From a virus: DNA of 28,380 nucleotides. Location of the stretch: positions 1-28,380 of the IMG/VR virus record IMGVR_UViG_3300032296_000415, one strand, 5' to 3'. Below, one piece after another: positions 22,515 through 28,380 of the stretch. Below the pieces are notes generated by a model that did no database searches, was not told where the DNA came from, and was given only the letters and a program-made list of their open reading frames with translations. A program made the position numbers and the translations under genes. The first letter of the stretch is position 1; every line of letters starts with the position of its first letter.

Positions 22515-22702
22515 TGAAACTTGAGAACTTCGTTTGGCTGGGCTTCATCGCCGCCTTGGGTGCGATCTTCTACCTGTCTGGTGACGGGTTTTATCGCTAC
22601 CCCTGCCAAGACCCCGTGAACTGGACTGCACTCGAGTGCACTCCCCCGATTTGCCTACGCACTGGAATGTGCGCCAATGATCTGACAGGAGCCTCGCAAT
22701 GA
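22511..22702 (+). CDS. Small Cys-rich membrane protein
   Basis: The 63-residue protein has a membrane segment at about 7-24 (FVWLGFIAALGAIFYLSG), then YRYPCQDPVNWTALECTPPI with C-x-R-T-G-x-C (CLRTGMC). The pattern is familiar from marine phages and is conserved enough to suggest a disulphide-stabilised periplasmic loop. Tandem start codons at 22511 and 22514 overlap the previous stop; AAGGA at 22496-22500 is a plausible ribosome site. Function unknown. Confidence 0.65.
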   Translation: MMKLENFVWLGFIAALGAIFYLSGDGFYRYPCQDPVNWTALECTPPICLRTGMCANDLTGASQ

Positions 22703-22980
22703 GCAAGAATGACCCAGACGTGATGGAAGCCAAGCTGCGCTACTTTATCGGCGTGGCCCTGACCGTGATCCTCGGTGGGGTGATCTTCTCCATCCTCTAC
22801 AGCCTGATCTTCGTGACCCAGCCGCTCGGCGACTCGAGCGAGAACGACCGCAAGTTCTTTGAACTGCTGACCCCGATTGCCTCGTTTATCGTTGGCGCTC
22901 TCGGCGGCGTGATGGCGGCAGGCAACAACAAACAAAAGGGTGGCAATGACGAGCCCCCGACACAGGAGTACACCGAATGA
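22699..22980 (+). CDS. Two-TM membrane protein, holin candidate
   Basis: The 93-residue protein has two predicted membrane segments (about 16-37 and 58-75), a short charged N terminus and a hydrophilic charged tail rich in Lys, Asn and Glu. Class II holins have this topology, and the gene is followed closely by the nuclease and endolysin genes. AGGAG at 22687 is well placed before ATG 22699, which overlaps the previous stop. No sequence proof of pore activity exists, so it is a position and topology call. Confidence 0.55.
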   Translation: MSKNDPDVMEAKLRYFIGVALTVILGGVIFSILYSLIFVTQPLGDSSENDRKFFELLTPIASFIVGALGGVMAAGNNKQKGGNDEPPTQEYTE

Positions 22981-23204
22981 TCGGTCGCATCGTAGGAATG
23001 CTTGTTGGCCGCAAGCTCAAAGAAAAGGCCGTGGACGCCGTGCTGGACAAGGTGAACCTGCCTGACCCGGTCGAGAACGCAATCAAGGTCGCGGCCACAG
23101 GCAATGTGGGTGATCTGCTCGGCGGCATGGGAAAAGACATGGCGCAAGAGGCTGTGCTTGGTGAGATCACCAAGAAGGTGCCGATCAAGAGACCCAAGAA
23201 ATGA
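22977..23204 (+). CDS. Small hypothetical protein
   Basis: The 75-residue basic, glycine-containing protein starts MIGRIVGMLVGRKLKEKA. The N terminus may form an amphipathic helix, and the C terminus is Lys/Pro-rich. No motif is recognised. ATG 22977 overlaps the previous stop (ATGA) and follows AGGAG at 22964-22968. The next ATG again overlaps its stop. It belongs to the lysis cassette by position only. Confidence 0.65.
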   Translation: MIGRIVGMLVGRKLKEKAVDAVLDKVNLPDPVENAIKVAATGNVGDLLGGMGKDMAQEAVLGEITKKVPIKRPKK

Positions 23205-23608
23205 GGTGGCTCGTTGCCCTGCTCTTGTCAGCAACCCCTGCGCTTTCTACGCCCTACGAGATCACTCGGGTCATCGACGGCGATACGGTGGAGATTGCGG
23301 TGGATTTTCTCCCGTCGCCCCTCCCGCCCAAGCTCTCGATCCGGGTGATGGGCATCGATACTCCCGAGAAGGCACCTCGCGCACAGTGCGATGCCGAGGC
23401 TGCTTTGGCGAAGAAAGCCAGCGCGTTCACCAAGGACGCAGTGGCCAACGCCCTCGAGGTCGATGTCGTGATCCTCAAGTGGGATAAGTACGGTGGCAGG
23501 GTGCTGGGGGAGGTCTATCTGGACCACCAGAGCCTCGCTGAAAGCCTGATCTCTGCGGGCCTAGCCCGTCCATACAAAGGCGAGGCCAAGTCCTCGTGGT
23601 GCGAATAG
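23201..23608 (+). CDS. Exported staphylococcal-nuclease-like (TNase) enzyme
   Basis: The 135-residue protein has a Sec signal (MRWLVALLLSATPALS) followed by an SNase OB-fold domain. Calcium and catalytic residues are complete: D26/D28 (VIDGDTVEI), R48, D53, T54, E56 (RVMGIDTPE) and R100 (KYGGRVLGEVYLD). SNases cut DNA and RNA with calcium. An exported copy in a lysis module could digest nucleic acid in the periplasm or released during lysis, or act against competing DNA; this role is inferred. Two cysteines (63, 134) could pair after export. ATG overlaps the previous stop. Confidence 0.9.
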   Translation: MRWLVALLLSATPALSTPYEITRVIDGDTVEIAVDFLPSPLPPKLSIRVMGIDTPEKAPRAQCDAEAALAKKASAFTKDAVANALEVDVVILKWDKYGGRVLGEVYLDHQSLAESLISAGLARPYKGEAKSSWCE

Positions 23609-23618
23609 GAGCCCCTAG

Positions 23619-24479
23619 ATGAGCCTGATTACCGAAGCCCAGCTGGCCGTGATGATTCCAACAAACAAGGAGATCGGTGAGTGGTGCGCTGCTCTCAACG
23701 AGATGCTGCCGAAGTATGGCATCACCACCGACAAGCGGATCGCTGGCTTCATTAGCCAGTGCGCCCATGAGAGCTCTGACTTCCGGGTCTTGCAGGAGAA
23801 CCTGAACTACAAAGAGGCCACCCTCCTGAAGGTCTTCCCGCGCTACTTCGGACCCGGCAAGGAGAACGCCGCCGAGTATGCGGGTAAGCCCGAGAAGATC
23901 GCCAACTATGTGTACATGGACAAGAACCGCTCCAAGGGCGGCGCTTTGGGCAATGTGAAGGATGGGGACGGTTGGCTTTTTTCTGGAAAAGGTCTGAAGC
24001 AAGTTACTGGCCGTGCGAATACGACGGCCTTCGGCAAGACCATCGGCATGACCGCCGAGGAAGCCGCCGCCTACCTGCTGACCAAGAAGGGCGCACTCGA
24101 AAGCGCACTTTGGTTCTGGGACAGCCGCAACCTGAACGAGGTGGCAGACACAGGCGACCAAGTGCGGCTGACCAAGATCATCAACGGCGGCGACATCGGC
24201 CTCGCAGACCGTCAGGCGCGTTATGCCAAGGCCATGGCTGCTCTGGGTGGCAAGATCGACACCCCGGCCCCTGTGGCCTCTCCCAGCGCCTCTGGCGGCA
24301 CACTGCGCCGTGGGTCCAAGGGTGATGACGTCAAGAAGATGCAGGCCAAGTTGGGCTTGACAGCTGACGGGGACTTTGGTCCCGGCACAGAAGCAGCCCT
24401 CAAGAAGTGGCAGGCCGACAATGGACTGACCGCTGATGGCGTTGCTGGTCCGAAGACATTGGCGAAGCTGCTCGGTTGA
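23619..24479 (+). CDS. Endolysin: GH19-like glycosidase with peptidoglycan-binding domain
   Basis: The 286-residue enzyme has a GH19 (chitinase-like lysozyme) catalytic domain (about 10-205). FISQCAHES contains E51, the expected catalytic acid in the AHE motif; E61 lies nearby, GDGWLFSGKGLKQVTGR (about 116-132) forms the active groove, and INGG follows later. The C-terminal domain (about 220-285) shows LRRGSKGDDVKKMQAKLG and GVAGPKTLAKL, typical of PG_binding_1. Cell-wall lysis is the expected role. It has no signal peptide, so it would need a holin for access. AGGAG precedes ATG 23619. Confidence 0.93.
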   Translation: MSLITEAQLAVMIPTNKEIGEWCAALNEMLPKYGITTDKRIAGFISQCAHESSDFRVLQENLNYKEATLLKVFPRYFGPGKENAAEYAGKPEKIANYVYMDKNRSKGGALGNVKDGDGWLFSGKGLKQVTGRANTTAFGKTIGMTAEEAAAYLLTKKGALESALWFWDSRNLNEVADTGDQVRLTKIINGGDIGLADRQARYAKAMAALGGKIDTPAPVASPSASGGTLRRGSKGDDVKKMQAKLGLTADGDFGPGTEAALKKWQADNGLTADGVAGPKTLAKLLG

Positions 24480-24487
24480 TGTAATAT
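24459..24487 (+). promoter_or_regulatory. Predicted promoter before the gp10-like gene
   Basis: TTGGCG (24459-24464) and TAATAT (24482-24487) are 17 bases apart, with TG directly before the -10 box. The -35 part lies in the end of the endolysin gene. TGTAATATC resembles TGTACTATC at 2042-2050. The ribosome site (CAGGAGA) and ATG 24509 follow. Moderate match, no experimental support. Confidence 0.4.
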
Positions 24488-24508
24488 CTCCGGCAACAGG
24501 AGACCATC

Positions 24509-26371
24509 ATGGCACTCACCAAGCTCGTATTCCGGCCCGGTATCAACCGCGAGACCACCGCCTACGCCAACGAGGGCGGATGGTATGACTGCAATCTCGT
24601 GCGTTTCCGGGCCGGTAAGCCTGAGAGCATTGGTGGGTGGACGCGGTACACTAGGTCACAGATGCTTGGTACCGGGCGGTCTCTCATGACATGGACCGCG
24701 CTTGACGGCACCATTTACAGCGGCATGGGAACCAACCTAAAGTACTACGTTATTCGCGGTGGTGCGCTGAACGACATCACCCCGATCCGAGAGACGACCA
24801 CTGCTGGCGCGGTGGTGTTTGACGCGACCACCGGATCGTCGGTGATTAAGGTGACGGACTCGGCAAACGGCGTGTACCTAGGAGACTTCGTGACGTTCTC
24901 TGGCGCTGCCAGCTTGGGTGGGAACGTGACCGCTACGATCCTGAACACAGAGCATCGAGTGACGAGGGTCATCGATACGAATAACTACGAGATCACCGTA
25001 AGTGTCACGGCCAACTCGTCTGATTCTGGAAACGGCGGTGCCTCCGTAATTGGCATCTACCAGATCAACACAGGCCTAGACACGTCGGTGTTTGGAACCG
25101 GGTGGGGCACAGGACCTTGGTCTCGTGGAACTTGGGGCTCTGGGTCCACCACGACCATCCCCGGGGCGCAGCTTCGTGTGTGGTCTCAGGACAACTACGG
25201 CGAGGACCTCATCATCTGCGTTCAGGATGGTGGAATCTTTTACTGGAGCAAGAGCGGCGGGCTCGCAGCTAGGGCTGTTGCCCTCGAAGACTTGGCTGGC
25301 GCTCAAGCGGCCCCCACCATAGCAAAGACCGTCATCGTGTCGGAGCGTGATCGCCATGTCATTGCCTTTGGCTGCGACCCCGAGGGCGACCCCGGAGTGC
25401 AGGACCCCCTTGTCATCCGGTTTTCGGACCAAGAAAACGCCGCAGAGTGGCGCACCTTGCCGACTACCACTGCTGGTGAGCTTCGCATCGGTACGGGCTC
25501 CGAGATCATCGGTGCTGTCCAGACGAAGCAGCAGATTGTCATCTTTACTGACGTTTCGATTCACGCCATGCAGTATATTGGCGACCCCTTTACATTCGGG
25601 CTTCAAGAGGTGTCGTCGTCGATCTCGATCACCAGCCCGAATGCCATGGTTGCCGTAGGTGACGCTGTCTACTGGATGGGAAAGAACGAGTTCTACGCCT
25701 ACGATGGTGCCGTTGTTCAGATTCCCTGCGACGTCAAGGAGTACGTTTTCTCCGGCATAAACATCCAGCAGCAGCTCAAGGTTTATGCTGGGCACTCCAG
25801 CTCGTTCTCTGAGGTGTGGTGGTTCTACCCAAGCCTGAACAGCCAAGAGAACGACAGCTACGTGGTGTATAACTACGAGCAGAAGGTGTGGTACTACGGA
25901 ACGCTGTCTCGCACGGCATGGCAGGACCGAAACGTGCTGCCCTTCCCTACGGCAATTTCCACAGACGGGTACGTCTACTACCAAGAGAACGGTCTGGACG
26001 ACGGAAGCTCCAACCCCCCAGTCGCTCTGGCTCCCTACATCGAGTCCAGTGTCGTTGACATGGGGGAGGGCGATCAGTTCATGTTCGCCACGCGAGTCAT
26101 TCCCGACCTGACGTTCCGCAACTCAACCAACGCCGCGCCGACCGCAACCCTGACCATCAAGGCCAGAAACTTCCCCGGGGGTGCATACTTTGCTACGGAC
26201 GCTGACCCCGTGACAAAGACCTCCTCCCTCCCGGTCGAGCAGTTCACGAACCAACTATTCACGCGCCTGCGCGGGCGCTCGATGTCGCTTCGCATTGAGT
26301 CCAACCAGACGGGCACGGCATGGCGCTTAGGTGATCCTAGGATCGATCTTAGAACCGACGGGAGGCGCTGA
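24509..26371 (+). CDS. P22 gp10-like packaged-DNA stabilisation / tail hub protein
   Basis: The 620-residue protein resembles the Phage_stabilise (P22 gp10) family: an N-terminal region with FRPGINRETTAYANEGGWYD and NLVRFRAGKPESIGGW, then repeated beta-propeller-like blades (for example RVWSQDNYGEDLIICVQDGG and SYVVYNYEQKVWYYG), and a C-terminal beta domain. P22 gp10 closes the portal channel after packaging and joins the tail needle. The protein is longer than P22 gp10 (472), possibly from an inserted domain near 100-170. GGAGA before ATG 24509 provides a ribosome site. The stop overlaps the next start. Confidence 0.85.
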   Translation: MALTKLVFRPGINRETTAYANEGGWYDCNLVRFRAGKPESIGGWTRYTRSQMLGTGRSLMTWTALDGTIYSGMGTNLKYYVIRGGALNDITPIRETTTAGAVVFDATTGSSVIKVTDSANGVYLGDFVTFSGAASLGGNVTATILNTEHRVTRVIDTNNYEITVSVTANSSDSGNGGASVIGIYQINTGLDTSVFGTGWGTGPWSRGTWGSGSTTTIPGAQLRVWSQDNYGEDLIICVQDGGIFYWSKSGGLAARAVALEDLAGAQAAPTIAKTVIVSERDRHVIAFGCDPEGDPGVQDPLVIRFSDQENAAEWRTLPTTTAGELRIGTGSEIIGAVQTKQQIVIFTDVSIHAMQYIGDPFTFGLQEVSSSISITSPNAMVAVGDAVYWMGKNEFYAYDGAVVQIPCDVKEYVFSGINIQQQLKVYAGHSSSFSEVWWFYPSLNSQENDSYVVYNYEQKVWYYGTLSRTAWQDRNVLPFPTAISTDGYVYYQENGLDDGSSNPPVALAPYIESSVVDMGEGDQFMFATRVIPDLTFRNSTNAAPTATLTIKARNFPGGAYFATDADPVTKTSSLPVEQFTNQLFTRLRGRSMSLRIESNQTGTAWRLGDPRIDLRTDGRR

Positions 26372-26622
26372 TGCCATCAAACAATCCGGCACCATTCTTC
26401 CCCACCCCTCCCGGTGAGTACAACCGTCAGTACATGGCGCAGCTTATACGATCCTTTGCGGTGTTCGTTCAGCAGGTCAACAATCCCGGGGATGCAATCT
26501 TCACCACCCTGCGGCTGACAGCGCTGCCGATCTACGCAAACAACGCCGCCGCTCTGGCTGGCGGTTTGATCGCTGGGGACGTTTACAAGACATCTGGCGG
26601 CGAGCTCAGGATCGTCGTTTAA
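26371..26622 (+). CDS. Small phage protein with AAALAGGL motif
   Basis: The 83-residue protein has a proline-rich start (MPSNNPAPFFPTPPGEYNR), a helix with QLIRSFAVFVQQVN, and the C-terminal pattern YANNAAALAGGLIAGDVYKT ending in a hydrophobic strand (LRIVV). This pattern is common in marine phage genomes, usually after tail genes; function is unknown. GGAGG at 26361-26365 precedes ATG 26371, which overlaps the previous stop. The gene ends before a promoter-containing gap. Confidence 0.75.
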   Translation: MPSNNPAPFFPTPPGEYNRQYMAQLIRSFAVFVQQVNNPGDAIFTTLRLTALPIYANNAAALAGGLIAGDVYKTSGGELRIVV

Positions 26623-26641
26623 GTCAGGCATCATCGCGAAG

Positions 26642-26661
26642 AAAGTTCTATGGAACTTTTT
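26642..26661 (+). terminator. AAAGTTC-N4-GAACTTT hairpin, possible terminator or operator
   Basis: A perfect 7-bp stem (26642-26648/26653-26659) with loop TATG is followed by two further T, giving five T in a row at 26657-26661. As a terminator it would be weak because the stem is AT-rich. It partly overlaps the position of the -35 box of the next promoter. The same core occurs at 12787-12802. Confidence 0.4.
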
Positions 26662-26671
26662 CAGCGCACTG

Positions 26672-26680
26672 TGATAGAAT
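26672..26680 (+). promoter_or_regulatory. Predicted extended -10 promoter for the ejection module
   Basis: TGATAGAAT (26672-26680) fits the extended -10 pattern with one mismatch in TATAAT. The -35 position is occupied by GGAACT inside the inverted repeat. A short hairpin (CCGC/GCGG at 26682-26693) follows at the expected start of the message. The next gene starts at 26715. Confidence 0.45.
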
Positions 26681-26714
26681 CCCGCAAAAGCGGAAAGACG
26701 TACTGGAGCAAGAC

Positions 26715-27836
26715 ATGGTTCTTCCACTGATTCTCGGGGCTCTTGGTGGGTCACTTGGCGGAGCTGGCCTCCTCGGCGGCATCGGTGCCCTAGGTGGCGC
26801 GGCCATTGGCTCAGGCCTTGGCGGCTACGCTGAGACGGGAGACCTAGAGACGGGCATCCTGACGGGCCTTGGCTCCTTCGCTGGTGGTGCACTGCTAGGC
26901 CCATTGATGGGTGGTGCTGGGGGTGCAGCATCTAGTGCCGGAGGCACCGTTAGCTCCATTGCTCCGCAGCTGCAGGCGGCAACCACTGGTGCTACCGCCG
27001 CTGGTGGCGTTGGCTCTGGCCTTGCAGGCCTAGGGAAGAACGCCCTGAACTTTGCACAGAGCGGAGCCGGTATCGGAAGCAGCGTCGGCGGTGCCATGGG
27101 TGCATCGTTCGCGATGCCATCGGACGACGACAAGAAGAGCAAGAGCAAGTACGCCGACACCCCCGGCCCAGCCCTGCAGAGAACCCCCACGTTCCCCGGC
27201 TCCGACTATGTCCCGGGCGTCAGCGGTGAGTTCGATTATGGATTCGGACCACCGGAGACGGCAGATGAAATCCTTGAGTTCCGCAAGCGCCAAGTCGGAG
27301 CGATGGCTGGTGGTGGTCTCATCAGCAGCATCGAGCGCACGTTCGGCCCAATCAATCTGGCAGAGGGCGGCATCGTTGATGTCCTCATGCGTGGAGAGCC
27401 TCAGGCAATGTCTGGCATGAACGAGAAAGAGGTTGTCGCCGAGGCCATTCGGGCAATCAAGGGTGAGAGTGCAAGCCCAGAGGTTGCCCTCGCAGCGTTC
27501 CTGTCGTCCTACGGCGAGGATGCCCTGCGTGACCTCGTCGATAAGGTCGAGTCCGGCGAGATGGACGACACCGTGGAGCGCAGCGAAGGCAAGATGTCGG
27601 GCCCGGGTGATGGCATGGATGACTTGATCCCAGCCAACATTGAGGGCGATCAGGACGTACTTCTGAGCGATGGCGAGTTCGTCGTGCCAGCAGACGTTGT
27701 CTCTGGCCTTGGTAATGGCTCCTCAGACGCTGGTGCTCGCGCCCTCGATGAGATGATGCAGCGTGTACGCTCGGCCAGAAATGGCTCACCTGAGCAGCCG
27801 CCGCAGGTGCCACAAGAAGAGGTGATGCCAGCGTGA
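26715..27836 (+). CDS. Gly-rich probable internal virion / ejection protein
   Basis: The 373-residue protein starts with a long glycine/alanine/leucine-rich hydrophobic region (1-125), possibly membrane-active. A charged middle and a C-terminal motif follow: SGPGDGMDDLIPANIEGDQD, then LLSDGEFVVPADVVSGLGNG and GARALDEMMQRVR (about 295-355). This C-terminal motif is well known in internal virion or tail-associated phage proteins. A glycine-rich membrane-like N terminus would suit a protein ejected into the host envelope. GGAG at 26704-26707 precedes ATG 26715. The stop overlaps the next GTG start. Confidence 0.75.
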   Translation: MVLPLILGALGGSLGGAGLLGGIGALGGAAIGSGLGGYAETGDLETGILTGLGSFAGGALLGPLMGGAGGAASSAGGTVSSIAPQLQAATTGATAAGGVGSGLAGLGKNALNFAQSGAGIGSSVGGAMGASFAMPSDDDKKSKSKYADTPGPALQRTPTFPGSDYVPGVSGEFDYGFGPPETADEILEFRKRQVGAMAGGGLISSIERTFGPINLAEGGIVDVLMRGEPQAMSGMNEKEVVAEAIRAIKGESASPEVALAAFLSSYGEDALRDLVDKVESGEMDDTVERSEGKMSGPGDGMDDLIPANIEGDQDVLLSDGEFVVPADVVSGLGNGSSDAGARALDEMMQRVRSARNGSPEQPPQVPQEEVMPA

Positions 27837-28258
27837 GTAGCGAAGGACTCATCTTCACGCCTGTTCCGAAGCACCTTCTTGGTATAGTATGGCCGAAGGT
27901 GGAGCGCTATCTGGCCGCAGCAGTAGAGACCGCAGGCGGAAAGTGTAGCGTAGAGGACGTCAAGGCTGGGATAGAGTCGGACGTCTACCTGCTGTGGGTT
28001 GTTGTCGATGGCGAGGACATTCTTGCCGCTATCACTACGAGGGTGATCACATACCCTCAGCGTAATGGAATGGCGCTTGACTGGATCGGCGGAAGGCGCA
28101 TGAAGGATTGGATCGGCATGGTGAACGATACTGTGTCGGAACATGCAAGAAACCATGGGTGCTCGCACCTAGAGGGTTACGGTCGTCCGGCGTGGAGCAG
28201 GTTCTTGCACCCGCATGGATGGAAGGAAGAATACGTCGCTTTCAGGCTAGAGGTGTGA
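27833..28258 (+). CDS. GNAT-like phage protein (T7 gp13-like)
   Basis: The 141-residue protein has the pattern of small phage GNAT-fold proteins: a helix pair, LWVVVDGEDILAAITTRVI near residues 54-72, LDWIGGRRMKDWIG (about 81-94), then ARNHGCSHLEGYGRPAWSRFL (about 104-125) and HGWKEEYVAF. T7 internal virion protein gp13 has this fold, without proven acetyltransferase activity. Position between two probable virion genes suggests an internal or assembly protein. GTG 27833 overlaps the previous stop (GTGA). Confidence 0.7.
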   Translation: MSSEGLIFTPVPKHLLGIVWPKVERYLAAAVETAGGKCSVEDVKAGIESDVYLLWVVVDGEDILAAITTRVITYPQRNGMALDWIGGRRMKDWIGMVNDTVSEHARNHGCSHLEGYGRPAWSRFLHPHGWKEEYVAFRLEV

Positions 28259-28259
28259 G

Positions 28260-28380
28260 ATGGGCAAGGGCAAGTCGACAGAGCAAACGGTCACACAGCA
28301 GAACATCCCCAAGGAGTTCTTCCCGTACTTCGACCGACTCTTGGCTCGCACGGAGAACGAATCCCAAAAGGAGTACGTTC
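28260..28380 (+). CDS. Partial gene: structural/ejection protein (5' end only)
   Basis: The reading frame from ATG 28260 (AGAGG upstream) remains open to the window end, giving the first 40 residues: MGKGKSTEQTVTQQNIPKEF, then FPYFDRLLARTENES and EYV. Such starts belong to large virion proteins in marine podoviruses. The product cannot be identified from this fragment. Its position suggests an ejection protein or part of the tail complex. Confidence 0.6.
   Translation, partial: MGKGKSTEQTVTQQNIPKEFFPYFDRLLARTENESQKEYV

Noticed and set aside
26642-26659. LexA/SOS box
   Set aside because: The known Gram-positive box is GAAC-N4-GTTC and the alphaproteobacterial one is a direct GTTC repeat; here the order is GTTC-N4-GAAC.
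1-28380. CRISPR arrays, insertion sequences, integrase or attachment sites
   Set aside because: No regularly spaced direct repeats with spacers, no transposase or recombinase motifs, and no tRNA-derived att site were seen.

Overview
The window is the structural and lysis half of a short-tailed, tailed-phage genome (Caudoviricetes, podovirus-like). All 47 recognised genes lie on the + strand, mostly packed end to end with 1-8 base stop/start overlaps. Portal, packaged-DNA-stabilisation and head-closure genes look P22-like, and no tape-measure, tail-tube or sheath gene is present, so a short tail is inferred. Base composition is fairly GC-rich. The gene set (GroES-like protein beside the scaffold, DUF6321- and DUF5872-like small proteins, repeated G/K/M-rich small proteins, GH19 endolysin) resembles uncultured marine podoviruses of Gram-negative, possibly alphaproteobacterial, hosts. 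That host assignment is inference. No integrase or repressor is seen, but the window is not a whole genome.

Layout. 1-214: non-coding leader with a phased RTRTAC array and a series of hairpins. 215-1901: large terminase and a small overlapping gene. 1902-2076: a second structured non-coding stretch and a sigma70-like promoter. 2077-8662: head module (basic linker protein, portal, GroES-like protein, scaffold, capsid-associated proteins, major capsid protein), closed by a strong terminator at 8692-8722. 8832-14202: small structural proteins, a series of tiny basic or Cys-containing proteins, head-tail adaptor-like proteins and a connector-associated protein. 14212-19819: adhesin module: an S74-type self-cleaving fibre, a lectin-like tail protein, a 22-residue-repeat protein with its own promoter, and a collar-type fibre. 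19823-24479: lysis and envelope cassette of about ten genes: membrane proteins, a TTG-start lipoprotein, three proteins with signal peptides including a staphylococcal-nuclease-like enzyme, a two-TM holin candidate and a GH19 endolysin. 24509-28380: P22 gp10-like protein, a small protein, then a probable ejection module that runs off the window.

How it fits together: terminase and portal package DNA into a capsid built from the major capsid protein on the scaffold, perhaps helped by the phage GroES-like protein. Adaptors and the gp10-like protein close the head, the fibres bind the host, and the envelope cassette ends the infection. The most unusual signals are the two structured non-coding stretches flanking terL (69-198 and 1930-2010). 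Every non-Watson-Crick pair in their main helices is a G-U pair when read as + strand RNA, which points to a functional RNA rather than chance DNA symmetry.
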